A DNA stretch of 54,410 bases from a virus. This document shows positions 1 to 7,320 of the stretch, piece by piece (position 1 is the stretch's first letter; every line of letters starts with the position of its first letter). Below the pieces are notes generated by a model. That model was not told the DNA's origin and searched no databases. It saw only the letters and a list, made by a program, of their open reading frames with translations. The stretch lies in the IMG/VR virus record IMGVR_UViG_3300038824_000003, positions 1-54,410 of that record; one strand, 5' to 3'. Both the position numbers and the translations under genes were made by a program.

Positions 1-99
1 CCCCCCCCCCCGTCACCCAGTTCACCCCTGGGGTGAACCCCAGTTCGCCCCCCCGCATTATCTACGGTATCCACAGGGGGTGTCGCAGCGTTCACCCCC
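1..99. repeat. Terminal direct repeat, left copy
   Basis: Bases 2-99 are identical to 54313-54410; position 1 adds one extra C to a poly-C run (11 C here, 10 C in the right copy). An exact overlap of this length at both contig ends is what an assembler leaves when it linearises a circular or circularly permuted molecule. Supporting this, the leftward gene at 419 stays open through the join into the gene that ends at 53720. A true short terminal repeat is the alternative. Confidence 0.9.
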
Positions 100-419
100 C
101 CCCTGTCACCCAGTTCACCCCCCTGCAAAGCTTCGGCTTCGCTTTTGGCGCGTTCGCGAAGCTCGTCAGTGACCGGGATGATGTAGTAATTCGATGTGCC
201 GGGACGCTCTTCAACGATCAGTTCGCCATCACGCTGCAATGCGCGGATGGTCTTCTGCGCGTTGCGGGGGCTGACCCTGGTTTTATGTGCCAGCGTATCA
301 ATGCCCGGCCACGCCAGACCGTGTTCATTGGCATTGTCTGCGATCGCGAGCAGCATCAGCAGCTTCGTGCCGCGCTGTTTGCTCGTTTCCCATACATGGG
401 TTGTAACTTTGATACTCAC
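1..419 (-). CDS. Replication initiator, N-terminal part (continues across contig ends)
   Basis: GTG start at 419, with AGGAGG six bases upstream. The protein begins with a winged-helix domain (residues ~1-85) typical of phage replisome organisers and plasmid initiators: a TKLLMLLAIADNANEHG-type helix, a TRVSPRNAQKTIRAL recognition-helix region and a GTSNYYII wing. No stop occurs before position 1. Joined to 54410-53720 on the circle it gives one frame of about 336 residues. The linker is encoded by G-rich repeats (GGELGD/GGVN motifs), which are also the candidate origin iterons. The gene overlaps dnaB downstream, so it probably binds the origin and loads the helicase, by analogy with lambda O or DnaD/DnaT-like proteins. 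The domain assignment is by pattern; the initiator role is inferred from context. Confidence 0.75.
   Translation of the reverse strand, partial: MSIKVTTHVWETSKQRGTKLLMLLAIADNANEHGLAWPGIDTLAHKTRVSPRNAQKTIRALQRDGELIVEERPGTSNYYIIPVTDELRERAKSEAEALQGGELGDRGGVNAATPPVDTVDNAGGRTGVHPRGELGDGGG
12..123. other. Candidate replication origin: iteron-like repeats and a DnaA-box-like site
   Basis: Inside the initiator gene, the motif TGTCACCCAGTTCACCCC or close variants occurs at 12-28, 81-99 (degenerate, with GCAGCG in the middle) and 104-123. A further copy lies at 54299-54317, across the join. TTCACCCCTGGGGTGAA at 21-37 is a perfect palindrome with one central base. GTATCCACA at 67-75 matches eight of nine positions of the DnaA box TTATCCACA. 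Lambdoid phages also place their origin iterons inside the initiator gene, between the DNA-binding and helicase-loading domains, which is the arrangement here. The function is inferred; the repeats are seen directly. Confidence 0.6.
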
Positions 420-493
420 AGCAGTCCTCCTGGATCGAGGTAAATTCAAGCGTGGGCATCACCGGTGAGTGCGGGGGTCTGGCAATAAGGTAT

Positions 494-522
494 TTGACAG
501 ACCTCACATCTTAAGCTAGACT
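494..522 (+). promoter_or_regulatory. Sigma70-type promoter for a short rightward RNA
   Basis: TTGACA at 494-499, a 17-base spacer and TAGACT at 517-522. The -35 is consensus and the -10 matches four of six positions. No coding frame follows on this strand; a hairpin and a terminator do, so it most likely drives a short untranslated RNA starting near 529. Confidence 0.5.
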
Positions 523-528
523 CATCGT

Positions 529-608
529 GACGCTGGATACAAACCTGCGGTCAACAGGTTTCCGGTATATGATTGGGTAAATCGCCAGCCCGCTTTTCAG
601 CGGGTTTT
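529..608 (+). ncRNA. Candidate small RNA upstream of, and opposite to, the initiator gene
   Basis: Downstream of the promoter at 494-522 the transcript would be about 80 bases. It holds one hairpin (AAACCTG 541-547 with CAGGTTT 555-561) and ends at a stem CCCGC/GCGGG (589-604) followed by TTTT. The opposite strand is the likely leader of the leftward initiator mRNA, so this RNA would be antisense to that leader. Plasmid replication genes are often controlled by such counter-transcribed RNAs. The structure is visible; expression and function are inferred. The rest of 420-746 shows no gene. Confidence 0.4.
587..608 (+). terminator. Intrinsic terminator
   Basis: Stem CCCGC (589-593), loop TTTTCA, stem GCGGG (600-604), then a short T run (605-608). 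It ends the candidate small RNA. The reverse strand has no T run after the stem, so it should act only rightward. Confidence 0.5.
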
Positions 609-746
609 CCCATTTACTTTACAGCCCCATAACATACCTTTGCTGATGTTACGATTGCATCAGTATGCCGTATGTTGGGGATTTTCGCAAATAGTGGCGC
701 AATACCCTACCGGCGCTGCCCGCAGGTCGATCCTCTACCCCACGTT

Positions 747-1388
747 CTATGCCTCGACAGTTGCTCCCTTCGCTTCTTTATCAACCGCTTTGCTGGCATC
801 CTGATCGCCTTCCGGCAGTGCTGCCTGAGGCGGGATGATGTTTAATTTCTTCAGCGTGGTCTTGCTGATAAGCGGTTTCTGCACGGTCTTGATCTGCACC
901 GGCAGCCAGTTGGCGATGTAGGCTGGCAGTTTCCAGCGTTTGCCATCCTCGGTCTGCTCTTCTTGCGCCATGCGCTTGACGAAATCCTTGAGCGCGTCGG
1001 TGTCCACCTTCAGCAGCCAGGGGGCACGCTGGATTGCTGCGAGTTGCAAAATTCGCTCGTCGTAGTCCAGGTCTTTGTCGTGCCGGAATTTGAGTCCCGG
1101 AACCGGTTCGAGGTCATCCGGGTAGTGGGCAGCGTGCTGCACGATCAGGTCGCGGGCCTGCTGCTCCAGTTGCTCCGCTGCTTGCTGTGCCGCTTTGAGG
1201 GCGGCTTTGGTTTCGGCCCGGCGCTTGACCAGGCCGGGATTTCCTGCGTCGAATTTTTCGAGCAGCGCATCGGTGGCGTCAGTGTATTCGGTATCGGCCT
1301 GCCCTGCTTCCAGGTCAGCAGCGTCAACCGCTTTAAGGGCGGCGGCCAGTTGCTGCTGGATGTTGATGAGTTCGGTTTTGAGAGACAT
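747..1388 (-). CDS. Coiled-coil phage protein of unknown function
   Basis: 213 residues. I chose the ATG at 1388 because GGAGGA lies just upstream; the frame is open further but without a ribosome site. Residues ~1-95 are Ala/Gln/Glu-rich and strongly helical, probably coiled coil. A conserved-looking globular part follows (RAPWLLKVDTDALKDF, then WLPVQIKTVQKPLI), and the last ~30 residues are low complexity. It is the last gene of the leftward run 4524-747, below the Gp3-like protein, so a role in DNA replication or recombination is possible. I do not recognise the family. Confidence 0.75.
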   Translation of the reverse strand: MSLKTELINIQQQLAAALKAVDAADLEAGQADTEYTDATDALLEKFDAGNPGLVKRRAETKAALKAAQQAAEQLEQQARDLIVQHAAHYPDDLEPVPGLKFRHDKDLDYDERILQLAAIQRAPWLLKVDTDALKDFVKRMAQEEQTEDGKRWKLPAYIANWLPVQIKTVQKPLISKTTLKKLNIIPPQAALPEGDQDASKAVDKEAKGATVEA

Positions 1389-1452
1389 ACGTCCTCCGGT
1401 AAATGCTTGACTGTTGGTAAGCTGGCCTCGCCGGGGCGAAGCCAGCGGGTGA

Positions 1453-1821
1453 TTACTTACGGTCTGTAAATTGCCCTGCGGCCCGCTGCCATTGCAGAAA
1501 ACACTGCTCTGCCCAGAATTGGTTTTCTCGGCGATGGAACAAAGCCAGTAATCCGGGGGCGGTTTCCGGGAATGGGTTACGCAGCGGTAGCAATTCCCGG
1601 CAATACATTTGCCGGTCGTTGTCCACTGGCTTTTCGCGAATGACCAGGCGATCCCATTCGTCATCGAACCATTCATCATCTTCGAGATCACGCAATGTGC
1701 ATTCGTGCAGATTGGTCTCAAGGATTTCATGGTCGCGCCAGTGATCGCCTAGCTCGTCCGTCCATCTGCGAACCTGGATAATGTCACCCGGCTTCAACTC
1801 GTAAATGCGTATGATATTCAA
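1453..1821 (-). CDS. Small acidic hypothetical protein
   Basis: 122 residues starting at TTG 1821. AGGAGG sits five bases upstream, and the only nearby ATG leads to an immediate stop, so the TTG start is well supported. The protein is rich in Asp, Glu and Trp (DLEDDEWFDDEWDRL) and begins with a short beta-rich MNIIRIYELKPGDIIQVRR stretch resembling a small barrel. It lies between the coiled-coil protein and the Gp3-like protein. No function recognised. Confidence 0.7.
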   Translation of the reverse strand: MNIIRIYELKPGDIIQVRRWTDELGDHWRDHEILETNLHECTLRDLEDDEWFDDEWDRLVIREKPVDNDRQMYCRELLPLRNPFPETAPGLLALFHRRENQFWAEQCFLQWQRAAGQFTDRK

Positions 1822-1830
1822 GCCATCCTC

Positions 1831-3909
1831 CTAAAACGGGATCAGTTGATAGACGGCGATTAGCTGTTTGCCGGGCACGGTGACGGACGCTTCGCGGTTG
1901 ACCTCTTCGTTGCGGGCCGTGATGCTGACTTCGGTCATCTCCCTGTTCCATTCAGTTTTGGAGATAACCCAGGGGCCAGCGTGCCCCGGCAGTTCGATCA
2001 CCTGACCGGGGGTAAGTGTCAGGGCTTCGACCATGTCGGTCTTTGCACCTTCGACTGTTTCCGGCTCTGGCTCACGTTCTGGGTTCGTTTCGACCTGCTC
2101 AGCTTCGGCATTGTCAGGGGCATCCTCGATGGGCTTCATCACGCTTAGCTGTGTGGCATAGCGTGACTCGCCGGACTTCGGTTTTTGCCACTGCACCAGC
2201 ACGGGGGCGAGCAGCTTACGGGGAAAGGTCGTACCGGCATCCTTCCAGGCATTGACATCCGCCTGCCAGTCTTCGCCCAACGCACGGAACGTATCGCGTC
2301 CGTAAACCAATACCGGTACAGCGGTATTGAGCACAGCCGCCTTGCCATCGTATTCCGTGACCGTGTCGGCCATGAGCGGCCAGTTGTCCAGTTGGGCGCG
2401 TTCGAGGATGGCGGCGTAGGCCATCGATGGGTTGGCAAAATCTGTCCAGGCGTGGCGATTGATCGCGGACATGACTTCGCCCGGCGTCATGTAAAACTGC
2501 GACATGATCCACCGTTCGAGGCGTTCTACCGCGTCTTCATCCCACTTTTCTTCGCGCTTCTGCTGCGGGGCCGGGTTATCTTCGTGCTTCTGCTTGCTGT
2601 TGTTGCTGTTGAATGCGCCCTTGATGGCGGCTCCGGCTGCTGCGCCGGTCGGATAAACCCGGTTCCAGTTATCGCAATCCAGCGCATCGCGGATGTTGGC
2701 GAGGTCAGCCATTTCCTTAAGGGTCAGGCCGTCAACGCCCAATCTCCCACGCATTATTTCCAGCAGTTGATTGAGTGTGTCTTCGGTGGCCCAGGCATGT
2801 TTGGCAGGCTGTGTGGGCTTCTCATCTTCACCGCGCTTGCGGTAGGCGTCGATGACGGCTTGCCTGGCGGCTTCCTGTGATTTGTACTGCCCCCATTCGC
2901 TGGGGCGCTTGACGCCACCCTTGATACCTACCAGGTCGTCCATCTCTTTGGCGGTCATTGAAACACCGAGTTCCATGCAGACCGCTTTGAGCAGGTTGTT
3001 AAGGCTAACCCTATCGACCCATAACTGATGACGATCCGGGTCGAGGTCATCCGTCTTTTGGCCCTTATCCTTGTGTTCGCCGGTGACGTAGTCGGTCATG
3101 GTCTTGATGTCGCCGGGATTTGATTCCGGCGGTGTATCGACCTCTGCTGGTAGCTGATGCAATGAGGCTTGCTGTAAGCGCTGTGCCGGGGCCGGTTTCG
3201 CACCTGCCAGTATTGGCAGCAGATGATGCTGGGTGAATTCGCTCGTCACCCGGATATAGAGCATGTGTTTGGTGACGGTGCGGCGTCCCCCGCTTTTGGC
3301 ATCCGGCACGCTCATGTCCTGCGGGCTGCGCCCGACCACGAACGGAACGCCGGTCAGTCCACCGACCATCTTCTCAATGTCGGCCAGATAGCGACTGATT
3401 TCAGCGATGTCTTTGATTGAGTGGGTACTGATCTGGATATAACCCAAGATGCCGACCTGCTCGATAAAGTCTGGCAGGAAGATGTTGAGACGACCGGTGG
3501 GCTTGCACGCGCAGGGCGGTTCACTGCCCTGCGCGCAAGCGATAGGATCATCGCTGTATGCGCCGGTGGGTTGATCGAAGTGGCGGACCTGCGTTTCACC
3601 ATCGCAGCGATGGAGCAGCGCGGTTTTCGTCCACTCTTCGTACCAGTTGGGGAAGGCGTTATCTGCGGTGGCATGAGCAAGATAGATGTTCTCGAATTCG
3701 CGAGGTTCTTCGCCATAGAGCGACATCCACGCGGCCCGCAGTTCAGCTTCCTGCTGTGCGAATTGTGGGTCGAATTCGACACGAAAGTAATCGAGATCAC
3801 GACCGGGCCGCTTGCCATCCTCCGGGCGTTCATCCCCTTTGAACAGCTTGGCGATTCGGGGCAGACCTTCGCCGAAACGGGAGCTATCTGTTAAGCCTTT
3901 AATTGGCAT
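1831..3909 (-). CDS. Gp3-like recombination directionality factor / metal-binding protein
   Basis: 692 residues. The N-terminal ~260 residues follow the actinophage Gp3-like family, often annotated 'recombination directionality factor' or 'hydrolase or metal-binding protein'. It opens MPIKGLTD, continues with GRDLDYFRVEF and a WYEEWT...LLHRCDGE segment, then spaced cysteines (CAQGSEPPCACKPTGRL) that could bind zinc. The C-terminal ~430 residues are poorly conserved and charged, with repeated helical segments around 280-470 and an acidic linker near 610. In phages with serine integrases the family controls excision. No integrase is present here, so the role may instead be in replication or recombination. 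The family call is by motif and gene position. Confidence 0.6.
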   Translation of the reverse strand: MPIKGLTDSSRFGEGLPRIAKLFKGDERPEDGKRPGRDLDYFRVEFDPQFAQQEAELRAAWMSLYGEEPREFENIYLAHATADNAFPNWYEEWTKTALLHRCDGETQVRHFDQPTGAYSDDPIACAQGSEPPCACKPTGRLNIFLPDFIEQVGILGYIQISTHSIKDIAEISRYLADIEKMVGGLTGVPFVVGRSPQDMSVPDAKSGGRRTVTKHMLYIRVTSEFTQHHLLPILAGAKPAPAQRLQQASLHQLPAEVDTPPESNPGDIKTMTDYVTGEHKDKGQKTDDLDPDRHQLWVDRVSLNNLLKAVCMELGVSMTAKEMDDLVGIKGGVKRPSEWGQYKSQEAARQAVIDAYRKRGEDEKPTQPAKHAWATEDTLNQLLEIMRGRLGVDGLTLKEMADLANIRDALDCDNWNRVYPTGAAAGAAIKGAFNSNNSKQKHEDNPAPQQKREEKWDEDAVERLERWIMSQFYMTPGEVMSAINRHAWTDFANPSMAYAAILERAQLDNWPLMADTVTEYDGKAAVLNTAVPVLVYGRDTFRALGEDWQADVNAWKDAGTTFPRKLLAPVLVQWQKPKSGESRYATQLSVMKPIEDAPDNAEAEQVETNPEREPEPETVEGAKTDMVEALTLTPGQVIELPGHAGPWVISKTEWNREMTEVSITARNEEVNREASVTVPGKQLIAVYQLIPF

Positions 3910-3968
3910 TGTAACCTCCCGTAACTCAACGTAATGTGATTCTTACTTTGGTTTTGCATTGGTTGTGC

Positions 3969-4031
3969 TATACTCCATGTAGGGGATCGCACGCTGAGCA
4001 GATCCAAAACTCCCGCGTGCGATTCCCTTCT
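3969..4031 (+). other. Long hairpin behind a possible promoter, upstream of the Gp3-like gene
   Basis: A -10-like TATACT (3969-3974) precedes a strong inverted repeat, GGGATCGCACGC (3983-3994) and GCGTGCGATTCCC (4015-4027), followed by TTCTTTTG. Read rightward it resembles a very short terminated RNA. Read leftward it is a 12-bp stem in the leader of the gene starting at 3909, where it could act as an operator or attenuator. The layout resembles the candidate small RNA at 529-608. Confidence 0.35.
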
Positions 4032-4098
4032 TTTGTGTTGCCCCCTGCCACACGACACTGATTGGAAGTCGAGGTCGTATGTGCGTGGGGGTTTCCTT

Positions 4099-4524
4099 TT
4101 AGTAGCGGCACGCTTCCGGCAGCCAGCGCATCCAGGGGCCGGACGGCAGCCCCACGTAAAACCCACTGGGTGGGCCGGGAGGCTGCGGCGGCTTGACTGC
4201 GCCGGTCTGCGTTTCTGCGATTTGCTCCGGCGGCTTGCTGGTGTCGAGCGAGACCCCAACCCGGATTTGCAGTAACCAGGGGCCTTCTGGCCGGTGGTCG
4301 GCACGGAGTGTTTTAACAGACGTGCGGTTTACGCGAACGCCCATCTGCTCGACCCTGGCGAACAGCGCGTCCTCTGTAGCGAAGCCATGCAGTTCTATCG
4401 GGTCATCTACCGTGCCCGCAATGAGTTCGGGCTGCCCCTTGACTGTCTGGAGCACGAGCGGCGCGATGCCACAGGTTTCCAGTTGTGTTGCGATAGCGTT
4501 CATGTGTTGAGCGCATCCCTCCAT
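4099..4524 (-). CDS. Hypothetical protein with proline-rich tail
   Basis: Up to 141 residues, the first gene of the leftward early block. Start choice is uncertain: ATG 4524 lies a few bases after a -10-like TAAAAT and would be almost leaderless, while ATG 4503 lies 14 bases after GGAGG. The N-terminal ~95 residues look like a compact alpha/beta domain; the tail is rich in Pro and Gly (PPQPPGPPSGF). The dyad GTAGGTCA/TGACCTAC lies immediately upstream, so it may be regulated. No family recognised. Confidence 0.6.
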   Translation of the reverse strand: MEGCAQHMNAIATQLETCGIAPLVLQTVKGQPELIAGTVDDPIELHGFATEDALFARVEQMGVRVNRTSVKTLRADHRPEGPWLLQIRVGVSLDTSKPPEQIAETQTGAVKPPQPPGPPSGFYVGLPSGPWMRWLPEACRY

Positions 4525-4547
4525 AAAGCTTATTTTACCACAAGCCT

Positions 4548-4576
4548 GTAGGTCAGGTGTCCTATGAGTGACCTAC
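4548..4576. promoter_or_regulatory. Operator-like inverted repeat
   Basis: A perfect 8-bp dyad, GTAGGTCA (4548-4555) and TGACCTAC (4569-4576), separated by 13 bases. It sits 24 bases upstream of the first gene of the leftward early operon and next to a TAAAAT -10-like sequence. A repressor or activator site is likely. Confidence 0.45.
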
Positions 4577-5060
4577 GCCGATAGCACATTACGTTTGGTG
4601 ATTGTAACATGCCCCGTTTCTATTGTGCGTCAGGGTTTGGTTAGAACTTACGTTCGGTTGCTATATGCGAATCTAGCATGCCTTCAACCCTGCTGCCGTA
4701 GCCCATTACGTCCCGGTTGGGGACTGGCCCCGCCCCACCCTGCCGGAGGTCTATTTGACTGCGATGCTGTTTGGGAGTTCTGGCGTCGATGATGACCCCG
4801 CACCTCTGGGGCGTTTAGGGTCTCCCAGCCGACCGTATGTTATGCTCGTGTAAACAATATTAAGTATGATGTTAAGGGATGTCAATTTGTTGATGGTTAT
4901 AATTATAAGAATTTATTGTGAAAGCTAACCGTATATTACGAAAGGTTATTGGGCATTGGGATGCGGTTATAGTTCCGCACGAATGTCTTTATGCAGTCCC
5001 AATGCAATTGCAATTACGGTTTATAATGGGGTACGCAATTGCATTCAGCAATCGCCCTAC
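4577..5060. promoter_or_regulatory. Divergent control region, AT-rich, with TGCAATT-type sites
   Basis: There is no gene here. 4840-4930 is clearly more AT-rich than the rest of the window. TGCAATTGCA at 5003-5012 (a perfect palindrome extended by ATT) and GCAATTGC at 5035-5042 flank a consensus -10 TATAAT at 5022-5027, whose -35 is poor, suggesting control by a bound protein. Related TGCAATT dyads recur at 12923-12938 and 17316-17331. This region separates the leftward early block from the rightward block, the usual place for the main phage switch. Confidence 0.45.
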
Positions 5061-5144
5061 CCCACAATCGAGCGTATCCAGTTGTTAAGGTGCGCCGCCT
5101 CAAGTGTAACTTCCCTGAAGGCATGATAGAATTGCATACAGTAG

Positions 5145-5216
5145 CATTTCTGATGCAGTTCATATACTCAATATATCAGAAATGTTGAATATGTCAAGTA
5201 TGTTTGGTATGCTTGA
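5145..5216 (+). promoter_or_regulatory. Promoter and operators of the ribbon-helix-helix gene
   Basis: TTGAAT (5185-5190), a 17-base spacer and TATGCT (5208-5213) form a good promoter just ahead of the gene at 5232. A perfect 10-bp inverted repeat, CATTTCTGAT (5145-5154) and ATCAGAAATG (5175-5184), lies directly upstream. A second imperfect dyad, TCAAGTATG (5194-5202) and TATGCTTGA (5208-5216), covers the -10. The gene product is itself a likely DNA-binding protein, so autoregulation is plausible. Confidence 0.5.
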
Positions 5217-5231
5217 AGGGAGATTTCATAA

Positions 5232-5465
5232 ATGACTGACCCGAAGGGGAAAGAGTTGACTTCAATTCGTGCATCTAAGGCCACAACGGCCAAAATTAAT
5301 AACATCAAGCGGATGCTTGAATTGGCGCTGGGCCGTGAAGTTACCCAGGAAGAAGTTGTCAATAAAGCAGTCGATATTGCATTTGGCGACCAGTTGGAGC
5401 GAGTGCAAGAAGTGTTGCAGGATTTACTTGATAATTCAGACAATCCGCCACCACCAGTTCAGTAG
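5232..5465 (+). CDS. Small ribbon-helix-helix-like DNA-binding protein
   Basis: 77 residues. The pattern ELTSIRASKATTAKINNIKR followed by a helix-turn-helix ending EEVVNKAVDIAFG fits an Arc/CopG/MetJ-type fold: one beta strand to enter the DNA groove and two helices for dimerisation. The tail is Pro-rich. It is the first gene of the rightward block, preceded by its own promoter and two dyads, and is probably a transcriptional repressor acting at that control region. The fold is inferred from pattern only. Confidence 0.6.
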   Translation: MTDPKGKELTSIRASKATTAKINNIKRMLELALGREVTQEEVVNKAVDIAFGDQLERVQEVLQDLLDNSDNPPPPVQ

Positions 5466-5514
5466 ATTGTGCTATGATGCCCATATCGTAATAGCACAGA
5501 TGGAGGTATGGGCT

Positions 5515-6024
5515 ATGGTACGGCGCATCTGGGGTATTCTGTTTTTGCTCTCGTTGGCCTGGATGGGTTACGGGTTACTGGTGACGGCCCAGGCGACGGA
5601 TACGGCGATGGAATCTGCGGCGCAGCGACAGGCCGGGATGTCAGAAGAAGAGCGGGAATTGGCCGAAGCGGGCACGACGATTGGTGTTGGCTTCGGTGCG
5701 GGGTTGTCGCTGACAACGTTCTTCTGCACCGGCGCACCGTTCGCACTGTTGTTCGGCGTGCTGTACTTCCGGGCCGGGGATCGCCAGCAGCGGGATAAGC
5801 AGCACAAAGAGATGCTGGCAGCGGTGCGGGATAGCTCGGATATGCCGGTGAATGCACGCGATATGTCGGGCGGTACGCACGGCAAAACGGAGCGGATACT
5901 GGCGGAGGCGAAAGGGTATCTGCAAGCGAAAGAGTGGGATCGGGCGCGGCAGACGTTGAAGCCGATACGCAAACACCCCACTGCGGCGAAGTGGTTGAGT
6001 CAGTTGGAGGAACGAGGGTTGTAG
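5515..6024 (+). CDS. Membrane protein with TPR-like tail
   Basis: 169 residues from ATG 5515, seven bases after GGAGGT. Two hydrophobic segments, WGILFLLSLAWMGYGLLV near the N-terminus and a Gly/Phe-rich span at residues ~55-85, indicate two membrane passes. The C-terminal part (ILAEAKGYLQAKEWDRARQT) resembles one tetratricopeptide-type helical pair. Its stop directly precedes the ATG of the next gene. Function unknown; superinfection or membrane-sensing roles are possible but unsupported. Confidence 0.65.
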   Translation: MVRRIWGILFLLSLAWMGYGLLVTAQATDTAMESAAQRQAGMSEEERELAEAGTTIGVGFGAGLSLTTFFCTGAPFALLFGVLYFRAGDRQQRDKQHKEMLAAVRDSSDMPVNARDMSGGTHGKTERILAEAKGYLQAKEWDRARQTLKPIRKHPTAAKWLSQLEERGL

Positions 6025-6363
6025 ATGCGAATTATCGCGACGGATAAACACCAGATTGACCGGCAGTTCCTTGCCATTGAGTTGCAGGGGTTTTTGTGGT
6101 CGCCTGGCGGGCCGCTGCCGTTGTTTGCCGATGAGTGTTGGGATGATACGGACGAGCCAATGGTTAATGAGGCGTGCCCGCATTGTGGGCAGTATCACGA
6201 TCAGCACTACAACAGTACCGGGGCGCTTGACCTAACTATGAGTAATGTGTACTGGACACTGCATCACTGTACCGGCTGCGATGCGGTGTGGTTTGACCGG
6301 CATGTATATGGAGGGCAGTCGTGTCTACCAGCATCACGATTATCGACCCCCACGCGCAGTTAG
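6025..6363 (+). CDS. Small zinc-binding protein
   Basis: 112 residues, starting immediately after the stop of the previous gene. Two Cys pairs (CPHCGQ near residue 50 and HHCTGCDAVW near 80) would form a zinc ribbon. The last ~14 codons overlap the start of the next gene, indicating tight co-translation. No function recognised. Confidence 0.6.
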   Translation: MRIIATDKHQIDRQFLAIELQGFLWSPGGPLPLFADECWDDTDEPMVNEACPHCGQYHDQHYNSTGALDLTMSNVYWTLHHCTGCDAVWFDRHVYGGQSCLPASRLSTPTRS

Positions 6364-7253
6364 ACGAGTTGGGCGCGAAGGTACGCGACGCCGTCCGGCA
6401 GGGGGATAATCATTTGCGGCAGGCGCTGCTTTACCGGCTGAAAGTGGGGCGCTATTTGATCGAAGCGAAGGGACTGTGCCTGCATGGTGAGTGGGGTGCA
6501 TGGATGGATCGCTGGTGGGCGAAATCAGAGCGTACTGCCCAGATGTACATGCGGTTCGTAGGCCTCGTTGATGAAGCCGGGATTTCCGCAACGGTTGCGG
6601 ATTTACCGCTGCTGGATGAGCAGTGGAAACTGGCATCACGCTCCGGGCCGGAGCTGGCAATGCCGGATACCGCAGCGGGCAATGGGGAAGGCGACACTTC
6701 CGCCGTGCGCGAGTCGTCATCCCCCACCCTCACCCCAGGGCCTGTAACAACTGCACCGCCTGATAAAACAGCCATCACCCGGCAGCAGGTTTACGATTAC
6801 CGGTTTTCGATGGTATCGCAGATGATGGACACCGGGGTATTGACGCCGGATCAGGCGCTGGTATTGGGCGACACGTTAAGCGCGTGTGCGCCGAAGGTGC
6901 GCGGCGATATGCTGCTGTCCCAGATTGTGGACAGTGGCGTGATCCGCGAGATGAACCGGTTATGGAAGGCCGGGCGTGAGAGCTATGACGAACTGGTCGC
7001 CAGCCGGTACGTGCAGATGGACAATGACGCAATCCCGCTGGAACGGGCGACGCTTCGCAATCTGCGCGATTACCTGGACGAGAAGCGCGACGAGCACCGC
7101 CGGGCAGCCATTGAGCAGAAGCGGGGGCGGGTAACGTGCAGCGTGGGTGGTGATGTCATGCGCCGGGCGCTGCGAGCGCATAGCGACGTGTGGCGCGATA
7201 TTCCGACTGATGGCCGGGTGATTGTCACGGTCGAGTGGGAGGTGGGGTCGTGA
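6321..7253 (+). CDS. DUF3102-like phage protein
   Basis: 310 residues from GTG 6321, with GGAGGG upstream. The N-terminal ~90 residues carry the phage motif LKVGRYLIEAKGLCLHGEWG...RTAQMYMRF, typical of DUF3102-type proteins that often sit beside partition or regulatory genes. A Ser/Thr/Pro-rich linker (~115-150) follows, then a second helical domain (~155-290). One copy of the 19-bp near-palindromic repeat (6586-6604) lies in the coding sequence. The GTG of the next, disrupted gene overlaps its TGA stop. Confidence 0.6.
   Translation: MSTSITIIDPHAQLDELGAKVRDAVRQGDNHLRQALLYRLKVGRYLIEAKGLCLHGEWGAWMDRWWAKSERTAQMYMRFVGLVDEAGISATVADLPLLDEQWKLASRSGPELAMPDTAAGNGEGDTSAVRESSSPTLTPGPVTTAPPDKTAITRQQVYDYRFSMVSQMMDTGVLTPDQALVLGDTLSACAPKVRGDMLLSQIVDSGVIREMNRLWKAGRESYDELVASRYVQMDNDAIPLERATLRNLRDYLDEKRDEHRRAAIEQKRGRVTCSVGGDVMRRALRAHSDVWRDIPTDGRVIVTVEWEVGS
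6586..6604 (+). repeat. 19-bp near-palindromic repeat, copy 1
   Basis: CCGCAACGGTTGCGGATTT, exact in three places on the plus strand (6586-6604, 14723-14741, 43956-43974) plus a one-mismatch relative at 27607. Flanked here by T and A, the core is an 8+1+8 palindrome. Copies lie both inside genes and between genes. Confidence 0.7.
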
Positions 7254-7320
7254 GCGCGTTGGAAACTATGCACGACCTGAAAGCGATCATCGAAGCGCAG
7301 GGCCAGCACAAGGTCAACGA

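Noticed and set aside
1389-1730. Upstream extension of the coiled-coil gene to 1730
   Set aside because: The frame is open but overlaps the well-started gene at 1453-1821. GGAGGA lies right before ATG 1388.
2185-2880. 231-codon plus-strand frame opposite the Gp3-like gene
   Set aside because: It lies fully inside a leftward gene with matching motifs, and no ribosome site precedes it.
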